Position numbers and translations under genes: made by a program | The notes under the pieces: model-generated | Seen by the model: only the letters and a program-made list of their open reading frames with translations | Databases searched by the model: none | Told to the model about the DNA's origin: nothing | NCBI GenBank assembly: GCA_964607865.1 | Contig: CAZSLZ010000118.1 | Coordinates: 1-10,861 of the forward strand | Length of the DNA: 10,861 nt | Source of the DNA: CAZSLZ01 sp964607865 | GTDB taxonomy: Bacteria; Vulcanimicrobiota; JAJTBE01; CAZSLZ01 | Reading direction: 5' to 3' | Part shown: positions 1-7,841 of the stretch, piece after piece | How the letters are laid out: each line of letters opens with the position of its first letter | How positions within the stretch are numbered: the stretch's first letter is position 1

Positions 1-254
1 TGAAAAGCCGAAAACAGGCATTAAAACATGTGGCATAGAAAATGCGAAACTACTGATCAATATGCAAAATTAGCTACTGATTCATGTATGTTTTTTGGGG
101 AAGAGTATAGAATAATGATTAAGGTGGATTTTAATGTCAATCCCTCATTTTTTACAAAACAAAATACATACAATAAAATGTTTTTTAAACCCATCCACTG
201 CAAAGGGTTTCTTCCTGTCTTATTGCCGACATTACCAATATTTTAAGGAATGTG
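1..254. other. Left-edge non-coding stretch
   Basis: This AT-rich stretch lies downstream of the kinase stop codon and runs off the left edge. The only open frame (28-246, plus strand) has no Shine-Dalgarno site at a suitable distance, a composition unlike a real protein and no motif I recognise. A 6-bp inverted repeat AAACCC/GGGTTT (187-192 with 205-210) encloses a 12-nt loop. It has no T-run after it in the kinase's direction, so it is a poor intrinsic terminator. I see no other element here. Confidence 0.5.
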
Positions 255-3200
255 TTAAAGGTTAAGTTCTCTCTTGGAGTCCTGCAGGCTTAATATTTTT
301 TCCAAAACAGGTTTCATAAATTCTATTTCTGTTTTAAGTTGCTCCAGAAGCTGGGCTGCAGTGTCCAGCTTTTTTGTTTCTCCTGCATTTTCGAGTTTCT
401 GGGCTAAATCAATCGCCTTCTTTGATGAGAGATATCCCAGGGAGCCTTTCAGGTTGTGGGCATTCATTCGAACCTGGTCGGGCTGGTTGTTTTGTATGCC
501 ATTTTCTATTTCTTCAATTCTTTCCGGGTAGTTTTCCAGGAAAAGTTTAATAATAACCTGAGTTACATCTAATTCTCCACCCATGGTTTCAATAATTTTA
601 TTAATCTGCGATTCCATCATCCGCTCACCGGGTTCAGTTTCTATAGGTTCCGGAGAGAATTTATCCAGGACTCTTACCAGTTCTTTGTATTTAAGAGGTT
701 TGGAAAGATAATCATCCATACCAGCTTTCCTGCATAGTTCCTTATCACCTCTCATTGCCCTGGCGGTCAATGCAACTATTTTTCTATGGATGCCTGTTCC
801 TTTTTCCTGCTCCCGGATCTTTTCTGTGGTTTCCAGCCCGTTTAATTCGGGCATCTGAACATCCATAAAAATTAGATCGAAATCCTGATTTTTTAATAAT
901 TCGAGAACCTCGCTCCCGTTTTCTGCAAGGGTATAATTGTGCCCCATCTTTTTCAGCCATATTGCGAGCAATTCAGCATTAACCTTGTTGTCTTCGGCAA
1001 CAAGAATGTTCAAATTAACTGTTTTAGGCCTGGCCGATGCGCCCAGTTCATTGAATTTTCCTTCTCGCGGGATTATTTCATTATACCCGAAGGCTTTGGC
1101 GATGGAATTAACAAATTCCGATAATGTAATGGGTTTAGTAATAATGATTTCATTCTTATTTATAAGTCGTTGAAGTTTTGTTCTGTTTTTTATTCGGGAA
1201 AGATAGATAACTTTAAAAGGCAAAACCTGGGAGCCACCCATGAATAGGTCATCCAGAATTTTTGAAAATTGCTTTTCTATTATGTTGTCATTAATTATTA
1301 CCAGATCAAAATGTTTTTTCCTGTGAATTTCTTTAAGTCCGGTTTTTAAAACATCTTTTGCATTGATAAAGTCAAACCTGTTAAGATGAATTCTTTCCAT
1401 AAGTTCTTTTAAAATTTGTCTGCTGGTATCGTTTTCATCAATAACCAGAATTTTCTTGTTTTGGAGTTCTCTGGGTATTATAAGTTCTTTTTCCTGGACA
1501 CCAGTAATTTTTTTAAAAGGGATATTGAAATGAAACACGCTGCCTCTGCCAGGTTGGCTTTCAGCCCAGATTTTTCCATTCATCAGTTCAACAAGATTTT
1601 TAGAAATTGATGTCCCAAGCCCAGTCCCACCATATTTTCTGGTGATAGAGCCATCAGCCTGAGTGAACTTTTCAAATATTTTATCCAGTTTTTCCTCGCT
1701 TATACCAATTCCCGTATCGCATATTGAAAAATGTAAGACAGTTTCGCTGGAAGTTTCGGTTTCCTGAACCACTTCCACCAGTATTTCCCCTTTATCTGTA
1801 AATTTTATGGAGTTTCCAATAAGGTTTATTAAAACCTGGCGCAGGCGGAGAGGATCTCCCAGCACCTGGCTGGGAACCTGGTTTCCTATATGGCAAAGCA
1901 TCGCCACATCCTTATCCTGGGAATTAATCGCCAGGCTGGAACAGACATCTTCCACAAGGCGCCTCACTTCCATAGGAATAGATTCAATCTCGATTTTTCC
2001 AGCCTCAATTTTTGAATAATCCAGAATATCATTTATGATGGATAACAAAGATTCGGCGGAATTCTTTATGGTTTCCAAATACTTCTTTTGCTCCTCATTC
2101 AATTTTGTGGTTTCCATTAATTCGGTCATTCCTATAATTCCGTTCATGGGGGTTCGAATCTCATGGCTCATGTTTGCCAGAAATTCGCTCTTGGCCATAT
2201 TGGCAGATTCTGCTGCTTCTTTGGCATTTCTCAAATTTTCTTCAAAATTCTTTGTAGCTGTGATATCAATGCCTCCCAGCACAATTGCCTCGTTTTCGTT
2301 TTCTCCATCTGCTATTGAAGATGCGGTAAGATCTACCCAGATAATGCTGTTGTCTTTACGCTTCAACCTGATTTCTGTTCGGTAATTCTGTATATCTTTT
2401 CCAGGAACTTTGGTCAGTATTTCCTTTACAATTTTTTTATCTTCACCATAGGTTATGTTTTCAATGTTTTCTCTTCCCAGCTCATAAGTGGAATAACCAA
2501 TCATCTGTTGCCAACTGTCATTAAAATTAAGAAAATTACCTTTTTTATCCAGAAGAATTATTCCCACTGCCGCATTTGTAAAAATACCCTTGAATTTTTT
2601 TTCGCTTACAACAGAGGCTTTCCGGGCTTTGTCCTTCTCAAATATCTTCTCCTTTAATTCGACATTGGTATCAGTTATTTTCTTTTCAACCTGGTTAAGG
2701 TAGCTGTTAAAAGATAGTATCAGGACAATTCCTACCAGTAAAGAAACTATCACAATCTGCAGCACAAAAGCATTGAATGCAGTCATTTCGCGGGTAATAT
2801 TACTGAAAATTACTATATTGCCCCTTAAATCTTCCCTGAAAATATCGAAGTCGATTATTCCACTGGAATAATACTTTCCATTACTGGTGAATTTGTACAG
2901 TTCCCTGGGCGCCAACTCAAAGTTCGATTTCATTGCTTTCATAATTTCTGGAGATAAATTTAATGTTGAACTCTGGAAAATTACATAATCTTCATATTCT
3001 TCCCATTCCGAATGCTCGAGATAACGCCCCGAGGTTTTCTGCCAGAGTCTCTTATCAATATACTTTTTTTCTATGGTAAGAATCAGGTTTATATCAAGGG
3101 CTTCTGTAATTTTTTCAAAGGTGGTTTCAATTTCCTTGCCGACTTCAAGATAACCCACCAGCTTGTTGTCAATATACCAGGGCCTTACAATTCTCAGGGT

Positions 3201-3689
3201 GAACTTGCCGTTGGATGCCATTACCAGCCCTCTGGCAGTGGTTTTTGTTTCTATCGCCCGCCTTAATACTGAATGTTCTATCTTATCTCCGTATAGTTCT
3301 GGGTTGTGAACTCTCAATATGCATATTCCCTGGGTATTTATAAAATAAAAGTGAGAAACCTCGTATTTTTCCTTTAAATCTTCAAAGTAATCATTGGAGG
3401 ATAAAATAAGAGCGCTGCGATTGTCTTGAAACCAGGCTTGCTTTAATTCCCTTTCCTCTTCCAGAAAATCCAGAATGCTGGTCAGAAGTGTTGCTTCCTG
3501 GGCTAATTCCAATTCAAGGGTCTTTTCAACATCTTTCTGATGAACTTTTATTTTTTCATCAAGATGAGTCTTCTGCACATTGTATAAGCTGAACGCAGAA
3601 TTTAACAGCAGTACAAAAATTGCAAAACTGAGAGGAATCAATATTATTTTTTTAATTTTCTGATTATCTGAAATCTTGTTTTTAGTCAT
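255..3689 (-). CDS. Hybrid sensor histidine kinase with Cache-type sensor, PAS, two receivers and HPt
   Basis: This 1144-residue inner-membrane phosphorelay kinase has a BarA-like order. Transmembrane helices at about 15-36 and 307-328 flank a roughly 270-residue periplasmic sensor; its FINTQG...LRVHNPELYGDK stretch resembles the dCache_3 family, though the ligand cannot be predicted. A PAS domain covers about 364-480. HisKA (about 500-568) has the H-box SHEIRTPMNG with phospho-accepting H509. The ATPase domain shows the N-box near 622-630, DTGIGI at 658-663 and GGTGLG at 687-692. Receiver 1 (about 743-868) keeps D751/E752 and K852 but has N800 where the phosphoacceptor Asp belongs. Receiver 2 (about 891-1010) is complete: E899/D900, D943, T974, K997. 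The C-terminal HPt carries HNLKG with H1078. The expected relay is H509 to D943 to H1078, then to an unseen response regulator. The ATG at 3689 has no Shine-Dalgarno site. The gene diverges from the prolyl oligopeptidase and has no neighbouring response regulator. Confidence 0.95.
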   Translation of the reverse strand: MTKNKISDNQKIKKIILIPLSFAIFVLLLNSAFSLYNVQKTHLDEKIKVHQKDVEKTLELELAQEATLLTSILDFLEEERELKQAWFQDNRSALILSSNDYFEDLKEKYEVSHFYFINTQGICILRVHNPELYGDKIEHSVLRRAIETKTTARGLVMASNGKFTLRIVRPWYIDNKLVGYLEVGKEIETTFEKITEALDINLILTIEKKYIDKRLWQKTSGRYLEHSEWEEYEDYVIFQSSTLNLSPEIMKAMKSNFELAPRELYKFTSNGKYYSSGIIDFDIFREDLRGNIVIFSNITREMTAFNAFVLQIVIVSLLVGIVLILSFNSYLNQVEKKITDTNVELKEKIFEKDKARKASVVSEKKFKGIFTNAAVGIILLDKKGNFLNFNDSWQQMIGYSTYELGRENIENITYGEDKKIVKEILTKVPGKDIQNYRTEIRLKRKDNSIIWVDLTASSIADGENENEAIVLGGIDITATKNFEENLRNAKEAAESANMAKSEFLANMSHEIRTPMNGIIGMTELMETTKLNEEQKKYLETIKNSAESLLSIINDILDYSKIEAGKIEIESIPMEVRRLVEDVCSSLAINSQDKDVAMLCHIGNQVPSQVLGDPLRLRQVLINLIGNSIKFTDKGEILVEVVQETETSSETVLHFSICDTGIGISEEKLDKIFEKFTQADGSITRKYGGTGLGTSISKNLVELMNGKIWAESQPGRGSVFHFNIPFKKITGVQEKELIIPRELQNKKILVIDENDTSRQILKELMERIHLNRFDFINAKDVLKTGLKEIHRKKHFDLVIINDNIIEKQFSKILDDLFMGGSQVLPFKVIYLSRIKNRTKLQRLINKNEIIITKPITLSEFVNSIAKAFGYNEIIPREGKFNELGASARPKTVNLNILVAEDNKVNAELLAIWLKKMGHNYTLAENGSEVLELLKNQDFDLIFMDVQMPELNGLETTEKIREQEKGTGIHRKIVALTARAMRGDKELCRKAGMDDYLSKPLKYKELVRVLDKFSPEPIETEPGERMMESQINKIIETMGGELDVTQVIIKLFLENYPERIEEIENGIQNNQPDQVRMNAHNLKGSLGYLSSKKAIDLAQKLENAGETKKLDTAAQLLEQLKTEIEFMKPVLEKILSLQDSKRELNL

Positions 3690-3712
3690 AATTGTTAAAT
3701 TAATCGTTTGTT

Positions 3713-3741
3713 ATTATATTTTGAAAAACTATAAAAAAACC
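3713..3741 (-). promoter_or_regulatory. Candidate promoter for the hybrid kinase
   Basis: On the minus strand there is a perfect TATAAT -10 box (3713-3718), 23 bases before the kinase ATG. At a 17-base spacing the -35 position (3736-3741) reads GGTTTT, which is not sigma-70-like and lies in one arm of the inverted repeat. The promoter is therefore either activator-dependent or weak. Transcription would start near 3706, leaving a leader of about 16 bases without a Shine-Dalgarno site. Confidence 0.35.
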
Positions 3742-3763
3742 TTTTATAAAAATAGAAAGGTTT
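3737..3763. repeat. Inverted repeat between the divergent kinase and peptidase genes
   Basis: Perfect 8-base arms AAACCTTT (3737-3744) and AAAGGTTT (3756-3763) flank an 11-base spacer. On the minus strand it also looks like a hairpin followed by a short T-run. However, both candidate -10 boxes lie outside it, at nearly equal distances, so the arms fall on the -35 positions of the two promoters. An operator or activator site serving both genes is my preferred reading. A terminator-like hairpin is the alternative. Confidence 0.45.
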
Positions 3764-3786
3764 AAATAACAATTGTATTGTATATT
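3758..3786 (+). promoter_or_regulatory. Candidate promoter for the prolyl oligopeptidase
   Basis: TATATT (3781-3786) matches the -10 consensus at 5 of 6 bases. The -35 position at 17-base spacing reads AGGTTT, a poor sigma-70 match, and is part of the right arm of the inverted repeat. Transcription would begin near 3793, giving a leader of about 26 bases that includes the Shine-Dalgarno site GGGAGG at 3803-3808. Confidence 0.3.
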
Positions 3787-3818
3787 TCAGTTATAACATT
3801 CAGGGAGGATCTTGATTA

Positions 3819-5864
3819 ATGAACTCTTTTCATATGCCACCAATTCTGACAGCAGCATTAAGTTATAATTTGAAACCGCCTTATACTGAAGAAATTCCAG
3901 TAAAAGAAAAGATCCATGGTTATGAGATAATTGATCCATATCGTTGGCTGGAAGAAGGTGCCTCTCAGCGAACAAGAAAATGGATTGAACAACAGAATAA
4001 ATATACAGAAAAGATTATGAATCAACTTCCCTCAAAAGCTGATATAAAAAAACGCTTGATTGAAATGTTGGATACAGAGGAAGTGACTATCCCCCGTAAA
4101 TATGGCAACCGCCAATTCTACAGAAAGAAAAGGGCAGGTGACAAACATTTCAAAATTTATGTTAAAGAAAACCATAATGAGAGATTACTGGTTGATCCGT
4201 TAGAATTTGGTCCTGAAGCTTTAAGCAGTGTTTCCATATTGGAAATTACAGATGACGGCAAATTTATGGCGTTTTCAGTCAGAAGGGGAGGAGAAGACGA
4301 AACAACAGTCCGTTTTTTAAATGTGGACACCGGGGAATTAATTTCTGAAGAACTTTCCCGGTCCTTTTATGTCGGGGTGGATATAGACGCAGGCAAGAAA
4401 AATGTTTGTTACTCGACATTTAATAATGGGGTGGGAAGAACCTGCATCCATCGTTTTGGTACAGAGCAAAAAGATGACACTGTAGTTTTTGGAGAAGGGC
4501 TGGAACCGGGCAACCTTGTTTACAGCCATATTTCACAGGATAAAAAGTATCTGATTTATCTGGTTTTTCAGGGCGCGGTTAATTCCCGGGTTTATGTACA
4601 GAATATTTCCGGTGAAGGTGACATTCAGGAAATTGTACCAGGGATGGACGCCCGGTTTGAAGGGACAGTTTTTAATGACGTCTTGTTTTTACAGACCAAC
4701 TGGAAAGCTTCAAATAAAAGGATTATTGCCATAGACCTTAAAAACCCTTCACGGGAAAGCTGGAAAGAAATTATACCTGAAACTGAAAAAATTATAGAAA
4801 GTTTTGCCATTATCAATAATAGAATAGTTATTAACTACTCGTATATGGCAAGCTCAAAAATATCAATTTTCATGTTGGATGGCTCATTTATAAAAAACAT
4901 TGAGCTTCCCGATCCGGGCTCGGTCAATTCTCTCTGGGGTAAACAAAATGGAAGCGAGTTCTATTTTTCCTATCATTCTTTTTATATTCCAGATACAATT
5001 TATAAATATGATTTCAACAATGAAAAACTGAGCATCTGGCACAGGAAGGAAATTGACATAGACAAGGAAAATTTTACGGTAAAACAGGCCTGGTATAAAT
5101 CTAAAGACGGAACCAGCATTCCCATGTTTCTGGTTCATAATAAAAACATAGAGCTGAATGGCAACAATCCCGTCATGCTGAACGGCTATGGAGGCTTCAA
5201 TCTCAGCATAACTCCCCGATTTCAGGTTAAAATTCTGGCCTGGCTTGAAAATGGCGGAATTTTTGCGCTGCCTTCCCTGCGGGGTGGGGGGGAATTCGGC
5301 GAGAAATGGCATCGGGCTGGCATGTTGCATAAAAAGCAAAATGTTTTTGATGACTTTATTGCTGCAGCTCAATGGCTTATTAAAAAAAAATATACCAGTC
5401 CTTCACGGTTGGCTATTGTGGGGCGCAGTAACGGAGGTTTACTGGTAGGCGCCGCCATGACACAACGACCTGATCTCTTCCAGGCAGTGGTTTGTGGTTA
5501 TCCCTTGCTTGACATGGTTCGTTACCACGAATTCTTAATTGCCCGTTTCTGGGTTCCCGAATATGGCTCATCTGAGGAACCCCACCAGATGGAATATCTT
5601 TTAAAATATTCGCCATATCACAATGTGAAAAAAGGTGAGAATTACCCCGGTGTTTTGTTTGTAACCGGCGATTCCGATACCAGGGTTGCCCCCCTGCACG
5701 CCAGGAAAATGACAGCACTTATGCAGTCGTCCGGCAGTCTGGAAAAACCGGTTTTGATACATTATGATACAGAAATGGGCCATACCGGGGAGATGCCTGT
5801 TGATAAGAAAGCTGACGATGTGGCTGCAGAGCTGGCATTTTTATTCTGGCAACTTCGGATGTAA
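3819..5864 (+). CDS. Prolyl oligopeptidase family serine peptidase (S9A)
   Basis: This 681-residue protein is close to the family's usual length. Prolyl oligopeptidases cleave short peptides after proline, with a beta-propeller gating an alpha/beta-hydrolase site. The N-terminus carries the family signature DPYRWLEE. The catalytic residues are visible: S537 in GRSNGGLL (most relatives have GGSNGG), D620 in GDSDTRV followed by the substrate-contacting R622, and H655 in MGHTGE. The sequence GGGEFGEKWHRAG just before the catalytic domain is also typical. There is no signal peptide, so the enzyme is probably cytoplasmic. The ATG at 3819 lies 10 bases after GGGAGG, a rather long spacing. An in-frame ATG at 3834 is less well placed. 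Oligopeptidase B is a relative in the same family, so substrate preference is inferred. The gene stands alone on its strand and ends at a strong terminator. Confidence 0.93.
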   Translation: MNSFHMPPILTAALSYNLKPPYTEEIPVKEKIHGYEIIDPYRWLEEGASQRTRKWIEQQNKYTEKIMNQLPSKADIKKRLIEMLDTEEVTIPRKYGNRQFYRKKRAGDKHFKIYVKENHNERLLVDPLEFGPEALSSVSILEITDDGKFMAFSVRRGGEDETTVRFLNVDTGELISEELSRSFYVGVDIDAGKKNVCYSTFNNGVGRTCIHRFGTEQKDDTVVFGEGLEPGNLVYSHISQDKKYLIYLVFQGAVNSRVYVQNISGEGDIQEIVPGMDARFEGTVFNDVLFLQTNWKASNKRIIAIDLKNPSRESWKEIIPETEKIIESFAIINNRIVINYSYMASSKISIFMLDGSFIKNIELPDPGSVNSLWGKQNGSEFYFSYHSFYIPDTIYKYDFNNEKLSIWHRKEIDIDKENFTVKQAWYKSKDGTSIPMFLVHNKNIELNGNNPVMLNGYGGFNLSITPRFQVKILAWLENGGIFALPSLRGGGEFGEKWHRAGMLHKKQNVFDDFIAAAQWLIKKKYTSPSRLAIVGRSNGGLLVGAAMTQRPDLFQAVVCGYPLLDMVRYHEFLIARFWVPEYGSSEEPHQMEYLLKYSPYHNVKKGENYPGVLFVTGDSDTRVAPLHARKMTALMQSSGSLEKPVLIHYDTEMGHTGEMPVDKKADDVAAELAFLFWQLRM

Positions 5865-5890
5865 AAAAAGCCCTCAATGAGGGCTTTTTT
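5863..5890. terminator. Bidirectional Rho-independent terminator
   Basis: A perfect GC-rich stem GCCCTC (5870-5875) and GAGGGC (5879-5884) closes a three-base AAT loop. It is flanked by seven A's on the left and six T's on the right, so it can terminate transcripts from either strand. It lies between the convergent peptidase gene (stop at 5862-5864) and YfdX-family gene (stop at 5906), and should serve both. Confidence 0.9.
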
Positions 5891-5905
5891 CGAAATTTAA
5901 TGTTT

Positions 5906-6832
5906 TTAATAATTAAACATATTACTCATTATTTTACCGGTATCATCCCAATGTTTTCTTATTCTTTCACTTTGCATCTTGTTGTCTTTTCTTACAAACA
6001 TCTCGGTTTCTTTTACCGAATCGGCAATTACCTTTATCTGTTCGTTTTCTTCCGGGGTTGTTGCCAGCTCCCGGGCCTGGTCAAGGTAAAAATAAGCGTT
6101 CTGAAGTAAAAGAGTTGAATTGTAGAACATTTTATTCTCATACAGGGTCAGGGCTTTCCACAAACTTGCCTTGGCAAGTGCCAGGGGGTGAACTTCCACA
6201 ACAGAAAGTCGCTGCACCACCTTTTCGGCATCTTTTAAAGCCTGGTTGGCTTGTGTCATTTCGCCCTGTTGCAGATAATTACGGGCCATGGTCAGGTTGC
6301 TGTCGGTCTGGGCCAGAGGCAGGTCAACTTCTTTATAAACCAGGGCTTCTTCGGCCAGGGTCAATTCCTGGCTGGCTTCCGTTCGCTGGCCATTGTTTAT
6401 ATATTCTTTTGCCTTGTCAATATGCATTTTAGTTTTGTCTGTAGGCACATATTCTTCCACATTTGCCAGTGAAACATATAATGGAACCAGGTCCGGTTTT
6501 ACATAATCGGTATCGGTATATTCCAACTGGCTCTGAACAACGTCAATCCGGGTTTTAACTTCCACGGTGGGAAGCTTGTTTTTTATCATATCCATTACAA
6601 CCTGGGCATTTTCCACTTCAGCCAGAGCTGCCTTGCCATTGTCTTGCTGGATAAAATTTCGAGCCTTTACAATGTTTTGCAGCATATTTACCGCCAGGCT
6701 TGAAATTACCGTTGAACGCGGTTCGGTTATAAGGTTATTGCCGGCATTATTGTTCTGTTGCGCCTGTATGGGAGTAATAACCAGTCCGCAGATGACTAGT
6801 AAAATGCTGCTGAATAAAAATAATCTCTTCAA
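5906..6832 (-). CDS. Exported YfdX-family helical repeat protein
   Basis: This 308-residue protein has a signal peptide (KR followed by a hydrophobic stretch, probable cleavage after PIQA near residue 24) and so is likely periplasmic. The body is almost all helical. Four degenerate helix-pair repeats start near residues 57, 140, 182 and 226, with the pattern A-x-x-[FY]-[IL]-x-x-[GD]-x4-A-x3-[LV]-x-x-A, for example AKEYINNGQRTEASQEL and ARNYLQQGEMTQANQAL. The middle and the PLALAKASLWKAL segment resemble YfdX, whose E. coli member belongs to the EvgA-controlled acid-resistance regulon. The biochemical role is unknown. The start is TTG at 6830-6832, nine bases after AGGAGG. An ATG at 6838-6840 touches the Shine-Dalgarno site and is out of frame. 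The protein is longer than E. coli YfdX (about 210 residues). A generic TPR-like assignment is the alternative. Confidence 0.75.
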   Translation of the reverse strand: MKRLFLFSSILLVICGLVITPIQAQQNNNAGNNLITEPRSTVISSLAVNMLQNIVKARNFIQQDNGKAALAEVENAQVVMDMIKNKLPTVEVKTRIDVVQSQLEYTDTDYVKPDLVPLYVSLANVEEYVPTDKTKMHIDKAKEYINNGQRTEASQELTLAEEALVYKEVDLPLAQTDSNLTMARNYLQQGEMTQANQALKDAEKVVQRLSVVEVHPLALAKASLWKALTLYENKMFYNSTLLLQNAYFYLDQARELATTPEENEQIKVIADSVKETEMFVRKDNKMQSERIRKHWDDTGKIMSNMFNY

Positions 6833-6841
6833 TTTTTCATA

Positions 6842-6847
6842 CCTCCT
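6842..6847 (-). promoter_or_regulatory. Ribosome binding site that fixes a TTG start
   Basis: AGGAGG on the minus strand lies nine bases from the TTG start of the YfdX-family gene but only one base from an ATG in another frame. That ATG opens the three-codon ORF ATG-AAA-AAT-TGA, whose stop overlaps the TTG. Spacing favours TTG as the real start. Confidence 0.7.
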
Positions 6848-6867
6848 GTTTTATGGTGCTTTTTGTA

Positions 6868-6896
6868 ATAATCCTGTCTGGGATTGATATTTTCAA
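6868..6896 (-). promoter_or_regulatory. Candidate sigma-70 promoter for the YfdX-family gene
   Basis: On the minus strand, TTGAAA (6891-6896, 5 of 6 consensus bases) is separated by 17 bases from GATTAT (6868-6873, 4 of 6). The predicted start is near 6861, giving a leader of about 29 bases that contains the AGGAGG site. The remainder of the 211-bp gap up to the tatC stop shows no clear terminator, so some read-through from tatC is possible. Confidence 0.35.
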
Positions 6897-7043
6897 CAAT
6901 ATAGAAAAAATAATGATTCCTCTAATAATAAACAAAAATACTATAAAACCTGGCTTTGCGATAACTAAGCGATGAACTGTAGAAAAGCAATAATGCCAGA
7001 CAAAAGAAGCAGTTTCCAGCCTGGTGTTCTCTTTTATTCTTAC

Positions 7044-7805
7044 TCATTTCTTTAGAATAACAGTTAGCCAGATAGTCATTTCATACAGAAAAACCATGGG
7101 CAGGGCTGTTATTACCTGAGAGAATGGGTCGGGAGGGGTAACGACAGCTGCCACTACAAAACATATTACGATGGCAGCAGGCCGGGCTTTTTTTAGTTTT
7201 TCAGAAGAAAGAATGCCAATCATGGTAAGAAAGAATAAAATGATGGGGGTCTGAAAAACCAGGCCGCCTGCCAGTGCCAGTGCTGTGAGAAAGTTTACAT
7301 ACTCTTCCAGGGAAATCTGGGGGTTGGCTATACCCTGGGTCATATCTACAAGAAAGAAATTAAGGGCTATGGGCAGCAGCAGAAACAGGGCAAAGGAAGC
7401 TCCTCCGTAAAAGAGTATAGCTGACCCTGGAACAAGGGTAAGAGCCCATTTTTTTTCATTTTTTGTAAGGCCCGGAGAGATGAAAGCTAGAATTTCGTAT
7501 AAAATTATGGGTAAAGAGATTATCAGGCCTGTCACCATAGCAATTTTCATTCGCACAAAAAATGCTTCTGGAGGCCGGATCAAAATCAACTGAACTTCCT
7601 TCAGGGAATCCATGGAGCGGGTATAATCAAGAATGGGGTTGGCAAGATGCCAGCCTCCAATGCTGGACAACGCCCAACAGATGAAAGAAGTAAGAATCCG
7701 TTGTCTTAATTCTCCCAGATGCTGATAAAGGGACATGGTTTTATCAGAATTCTCATTACTTCCCTGCTTTTTATCTAAATTGGCGTTTCCCTGTTCAGTT
7801 TCCAT
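7044..7805 (-). CDS. tatC: Sec-independent (twin-arginine) protein translocase subunit TatC
   Basis: TatC is the inner-membrane receptor that binds twin-arginine signal peptides and recruits TatA to export folded proteins. The protein has 253 residues, normal for the family, with six membrane spans. Family signatures are present: HLGELRQR at 29-36 just before span 1, PPEAFF with E80 (equivalent of the E. coli periplasmic E103), AFISPGLTKNEKK after span 2, LLLPIALNFFL near 142-152, GLVFQTPIILFF near 181-192 and the closing VVTPPDPFSQ...YE segment. The first 23 residues are a polar, Asn/Glu/Lys-rich extension. The ATG at 7805 has no Shine-Dalgarno site and follows a run of seven T's; an internal ATG (residue 24) also lacks one. 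The gene lies 36 bases after the broken metallophosphoesterase and is probably co-transcribed with it. No tatA or tatB is in view. Confidence 0.95.
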   Translation of the reverse strand: METEQGNANLDKKQGSNENSDKTMSLYQHLGELRQRILTSFICWALSSIGGWHLANPILDYTRSMDSLKEVQLILIRPPEAFFVRMKIAMVTGLIISLPIILYEILAFISPGLTKNEKKWALTLVPGSAILFYGGASFALFLLLPIALNFFLVDMTQGIANPQISLEEYVNFLTALALAGGLVFQTPIILFFLTMIGILSSEKLKKARPAAIVICFVVAAVVTPPDPFSQVITALPMVFLYEMTIWLTVILKK

Positions 7806-7841
7806 AAAAAAAGTTTTTAGTAAATTCAGGAATATCCTGCT

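Noticed and set aside
187..210. AAACCC/GGGTTT hairpin as a terminator of the kinase gene
   Set aside because: The stem is short with a 12-base loop, and on the minus strand it is followed by A's rather than T's.
28..246. 72-codon plus-strand open frame at the left edge
   Set aside because: It has no Shine-Dalgarno site at the right distance, no recognisable motif and an unlikely residue composition.
3737..3763. Inverted repeat as a transcription attenuator in the kinase leader
   Set aside because: The only good -10 box for the kinase (3713-3718) lies downstream of the repeat, so the repeat would not be in the transcript. I kept it as a possible operator instead.
4884..5372. 162-codon antisense open frame within the prolyl oligopeptidase gene
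   Set aside because: It lies opposite a well-supported gene with conserved catalytic motifs and shows no family features of its own.
7827..7839. CAGGA-ATA-TCCTG inverted repeat before tatC as a terminator
   Set aside because: It has only 5-bp arms and the T-run begins well after the stem, too far away for an intrinsic terminator. It could be a minor regulatory site, but nothing else supports that.
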